Source: an uncultured Lachnospiraceae bacterium (lineage in GTDB: Bacteria; Bacillota; Clostridia; Lachnospirales; Lachnospiraceae). From it: a DNA stretch of 64,000 nucleotides. The position numbers were made by a program, and so were the translations under genes. Under the pieces are notes generated by a model, which worked only from the letters and a program-made list of their open reading frames with translations, did not search any database and was not told where the DNA came from. The DNA is taken from positions 48,285 to 112,284 of the forward strand of contig CALWPY010000007.1 of assembly GCA_944383545.1 (NCBI GenBank), written 5' to 3'. Within the stretch, counting starts at the first letter, position 1; each line of letters begins with the position of its first letter. Positions 61,628 through 64,000 of the stretch are shown piece by piece.

Positions 61628-63898
61628 TCAGTATACCGTGTTATCCGAAAGCTCTCCGTTTCTTAGCTGTGATATATTGCTTTCGTTTAACTCATATGAA
61701 TCTATGGTAATTTCACTATACCCTTCAATAATACTATTGTACTGCTCTTCAGTAATTTCAAGAGAAGCATCAGCATCTGATGAATTATAATAATGCGGTT
61801 CATATGTATCAAAATTTCCGTGATAAGATACTGCATTTTGTTTTTCAAGTGCAGAGCCTCCCGAAGGAAGAATCCAAAAATTTGTTCCGGATTCATATGC
61901 ACTTGAACTCCACATGTCTTTAATTATTCCACCTTCACAGAGCACACAGGTGCCTGCCCTGTAACCTATATCCTTCATTAGCCTGGATGCTCCGCCGTTT
62001 CCGTAAGTATATACGTCATAAATCCATGTGGAAGTATTGTCATCAGTGCTGCAGAGGCCTATAAAAAGCTCTGACACTCCGTCTTTATTTAAGTCATAGA
62101 GAATAAACGAAGGATGGTCCGGCTCATACAGTATGTCACTTGCAAACAAATAATTTACATTGTCATACTCCTCACTGTTATACGGGTCTCCCGTACTTAC
62201 CACTGAATTATAATTCCTCAGATACATATCGGCTATATCCGCATAAGCTTCATACATTCCTTTAGCCTGTCCGCTCTGAGAGCTCCCCTGCGATGAATTT
62301 GCAGCAGGTCCCACCGATTCATGCAGAACACTGTCATCATCCAGCTCGGCTTCCATATTGTATGTCATATAATCATTTGTAGAGGCTGATATTTTAAATT
62401 CAAATATTTCTTCGCTGAACGTGCTGTCTGCAAGTATACTGTCACCCTCCGGCCATTCAACAGGCTCCACATCTATTCCGTACTTGCCCATAAACGCTGA
62501 AATGGCCTCGGAAAAGCTGTTATAAGAGGCAGTTTCATCACCATACGGAGTCTGAGAATACAAAAGCTCTTTATTTGTCATCTCACCGTTTGTAAAATCA
62601 TATCCCGTATATGCAAAGTCACTGCTGCCTCCGGCAGTCTGGGTAAACGAAAATGCCATGTTAAGCTGTCCGTTCTCGTATTTTACTGCCCAGTAGTTTC
62701 TGGTACTGCCGTCCGCAAATGCAAGCACCCTGGAGTTTTCCTCAAAAACAAAATATATTTCATCATTTACATATACGGCTGAAACCTCGAGAAATGCATG
62801 TATATAATCGTTTGAATAAAGTGAATAACAGTTGTCATAGTCTTCAACATAGGCTCCCGTTGCAATCTCATCAACAAGGTAAGGATTTCTGTTTTCATCC
62901 TGCTTATATAACTGTACATAAAGGTCATACTCACTGGTGTTTACGGATTCTGCCTCTTCCTGCAGTTTAAACAAAAAGAGTACCATTTCCTGTTTTCCGC
63001 AATTATCTAAATCCCTAAAATATAATGAGACCATTCCGGCAGGATTAAGCCAGTTATCCTCATACGAAGACATTGTTCCGTATGTGTCGCCCTCCTTTGC
63101 CAGCCCGTATACCGGTAAAAGCTCACTTTTAATATATTCTAAATAAACTTCATTATCACTTAAGCTGTCATCATATACCGTACCGGGATTGTCTGTATTG
63201 TCAGTATTTCCGCCTTCTGTCTGCGGAGTCTGTGTAATATCAATACTTAACTCCCTGCATGCCTCTTCATACTCAGACGTAAATTCATTACTGTCACTGA
63301 TTCCGTTCATCTGTATCAGGTACGAGCTTGCAGTGTCATAATCAATTCTCCTGTCTTCATATAAATCTACCACATCATCCACTAAATCGGCATACTGCTC
63401 ACCCATTTCATTAATCATGCCCGTAAGCTCAAGATTGTCGATAGCCTTTAGTTTTTCAAGTCTTGTACTGAAATCAATTTTACCGGAAGTGAATCTGTCT
63501 CCCATTTCATCCATATAATTTTCCAGGAATTTTTCGGCAAGCATTTCCTGAATACTGTTTCCTTCAATCTTATCATCACATAATTCCTTCGCCTCCTGAT
63601 AATCACCGGCATCGATTTTATCAACCATTTCTTTTGCAGGCGAATTAAGGACATAAACAAGAGCTGCTATTGCAAGAACTGCTATCACGGAAACAGTTAT
63701 AAGCGCTGCAATAAGCCCCTTGTTTTTCTTCTTTTTCTGTTTCTTTTTCTGCTGGGAATCATCATCAGGCTCATTTTGCCATGTCATCTGTGGCTGTGCC
63801 GGCGGCACTGACTGCTCAGTATGCATTACTTTCGCACCACAAGTCTCACAAAATCTGTCACCTTCATGAATTTCTGCTCCACAATTACTGCAATACAT
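61628..63898 (-). CDS. Zinc-ribbon, single-TM protein with large extracytoplasmic region
   Basis: This 756-residue protein starts with a zinc ribbon (CSNCGAEIHEGDRFCETCG, 3-21), then a Gln/Pro linker, a Lys-rich stretch (51-60), one transmembrane helix (~61-84), and a ~670-residue outside part. The outside part has a helical segment (~85-240) and repeated beta-rich units such as NEVYLEYIKSELLPVYGLA and HPSFILYDLNKDGVSELFIG, the second with an EF-hand-like D-x-N-x-D. ATG 63898 has GGGAG upstream; a longer frame to the window edge lacks a ribosome site. It precedes moxR by 58 bp. Confidence 0.75.
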   Translation of the reverse strand: MYCSNCGAEIHEGDRFCETCGAKVMHTEQSVPPAQPQMTWQNEPDDDSQQKKKQKKKKNKGLIAALITVSVIAVLAIAALVYVLNSPAKEMVDKIDAGDYQEAKELCDDKIEGNSIQEMLAEKFLENYMDEMGDRFTSGKIDFSTRLEKLKAIDNLELTGMINEMGEQYADLVDDVVDLYEDRRIDYDTASSYLIQMNGISDSNEFTSEYEEACRELSIDITQTPQTEGGNTDNTDNPGTVYDDSLSDNEVYLEYIKSELLPVYGLAKEGDTYGTMSSYEDNWLNPAGMVSLYFRDLDNCGKQEMVLFLFKLQEEAESVNTSEYDLYVQLYKQDENRNPYLVDEIATGAYVEDYDNCYSLYSNDYIHAFLEVSAVYVNDEIYFVFEENSRVLAFADGSTRNYWAVKYENGQLNMAFSFTQTAGGSSDFAYTGYDFTNGEMTNKELLYSQTPYGDETASYNSFSEAISAFMGKYGIDVEPVEWPEGDSILADSTFSEEIFEFKISASTNDYMTYNMEAELDDDSVLHESVGPAANSSQGSSQSGQAKGMYEAYADIADMYLRNYNSVVSTGDPYNSEEYDNVNYLFASDILYEPDHPSFILYDLNKDGVSELFIGLCSTDDNTSTWIYDVYTYGNGGASRLMKDIGYRAGTCVLCEGGIIKDMWSSSAYESGTNFWILPSGGSALEKQNAVSYHGNFDTYEPHYYNSSDADASLEITEEQYNSIIEGYSEITIDSYELNESNISQLRNGELSDNTVY

Positions 63899-64000
63899 AT
63901 TATCACTCCCTTCTTTTTTATATATTAGCCATGAGCAAAACTCCAAACATCCAGTATTTATGCAGTTTCGCGAGGCATGGCAAACCTCTTTATCACTCAA

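Noticed and set aside
63899-64000. An N-terminal extension of the zinc-ribbon protein to the window edge
   Set aside because: The zinc ribbon begins at the ATG at 63898 with a good ribosome site; the extension is unlike the family and has no start signal. Nothing else is seen in these 102 bases.

Overview
The window is low-GC DNA from a Clostridia-class Firmicute, most likely a Lachnospiraceae member. Support for this comes from AGGAGG-type ribosome sites, TTGACA/TATAAT promoters, CodY next to topA, an ANTAR regulator beside glnA, an archaeal-type Asd and the two-subunit LeuC/LeuD of clostridia. Almost every gene is on the minus strand and is transcribed from high to low coordinates; the one clear plus-strand gene is a LysR regulator at 57241-58239. 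No rRNA, tRNA, CRISPR array, phage or insertion sequence was seen.

Region by region, left to right: (1) 1-2964 looks like a corrinoid (B12) locus. A small Cys-rich protein and a MetH-activation-like protein come first, then a promoter, a cobalamin riboswitch and a secreted DUF4430 protein cut by the window edge. (2) 3000-19303 is a type VII secretion (T7SSb-like) island. A structural operon (9491-19303) encodes a zinc-ribbon/beta-propeller-like membrane protein, two paralogous FHA proteins, a MinD/TadZ-like ATPase, an EsaB/YukD ubiquitin-like protein and a 1521-residue EssC. After an intrinsic terminator, a second unit with its own promoter (3000-9224) encodes three WXG100-size proteins, a small YxxxD protein, a 447-residue LXG-like putative effector, two paralogous TPR proteins and a membrane-anchored protein. 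EsaA and EssA are not recognisable; the FHA pair may stand in for EssB. (3) 19456-25090 carries an M24 peptidase, an ANTAR regulator, glutamine synthetase, a MATE exporter behind a structured leader, and a DUF2935 protein. (4) 25373-27528 has a ParE/RelE toxin-antitoxin pair, with the antitoxin only 52 codons long, and an ECF sigma/anti-sigma pair with a likely autoregulated promoter and a CTG start.

(5) 27570-36823 is core housekeeping: tsf and rpsB, two envelope-associated proteins, codY, topA, dprA and comM. (6) 36824-46401 has a flavin reductase, truA, two COG0523-type GTPases (one fused to a DUF1980-like domain, one with a duplicated His/Cys metal-binding tract), ylmH, a MscS channel, glgB, a DUF1015 protein and a P-loop kinase. 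(7) 46382-57103 is an amino-acid biosynthesis block: asd, serA, serC, ilvB, ilvD, leuB, leuD and leuC, with a zinc-ribbon membrane protein inserted between leuD and leuB. A LysR regulator is divergent from leuC. (8) 58245-63898 is a MoxR/DUF58/membrane-protein operon preceded by a zinc-ribbon lipid-membrane-anchored protein.

The most notable items are the non-canonical T7SS island, the riboswitch-linked corrinoid locus, the MATE leader with two tandem U-tract hairpins and a leader peptide, the sigma factor with a CTG start behind its own ECF promoter, and two promoters whose -35 elements sit in the loop of the preceding gene's terminator hairpin. All function calls rest on reading the sequence without database searches.
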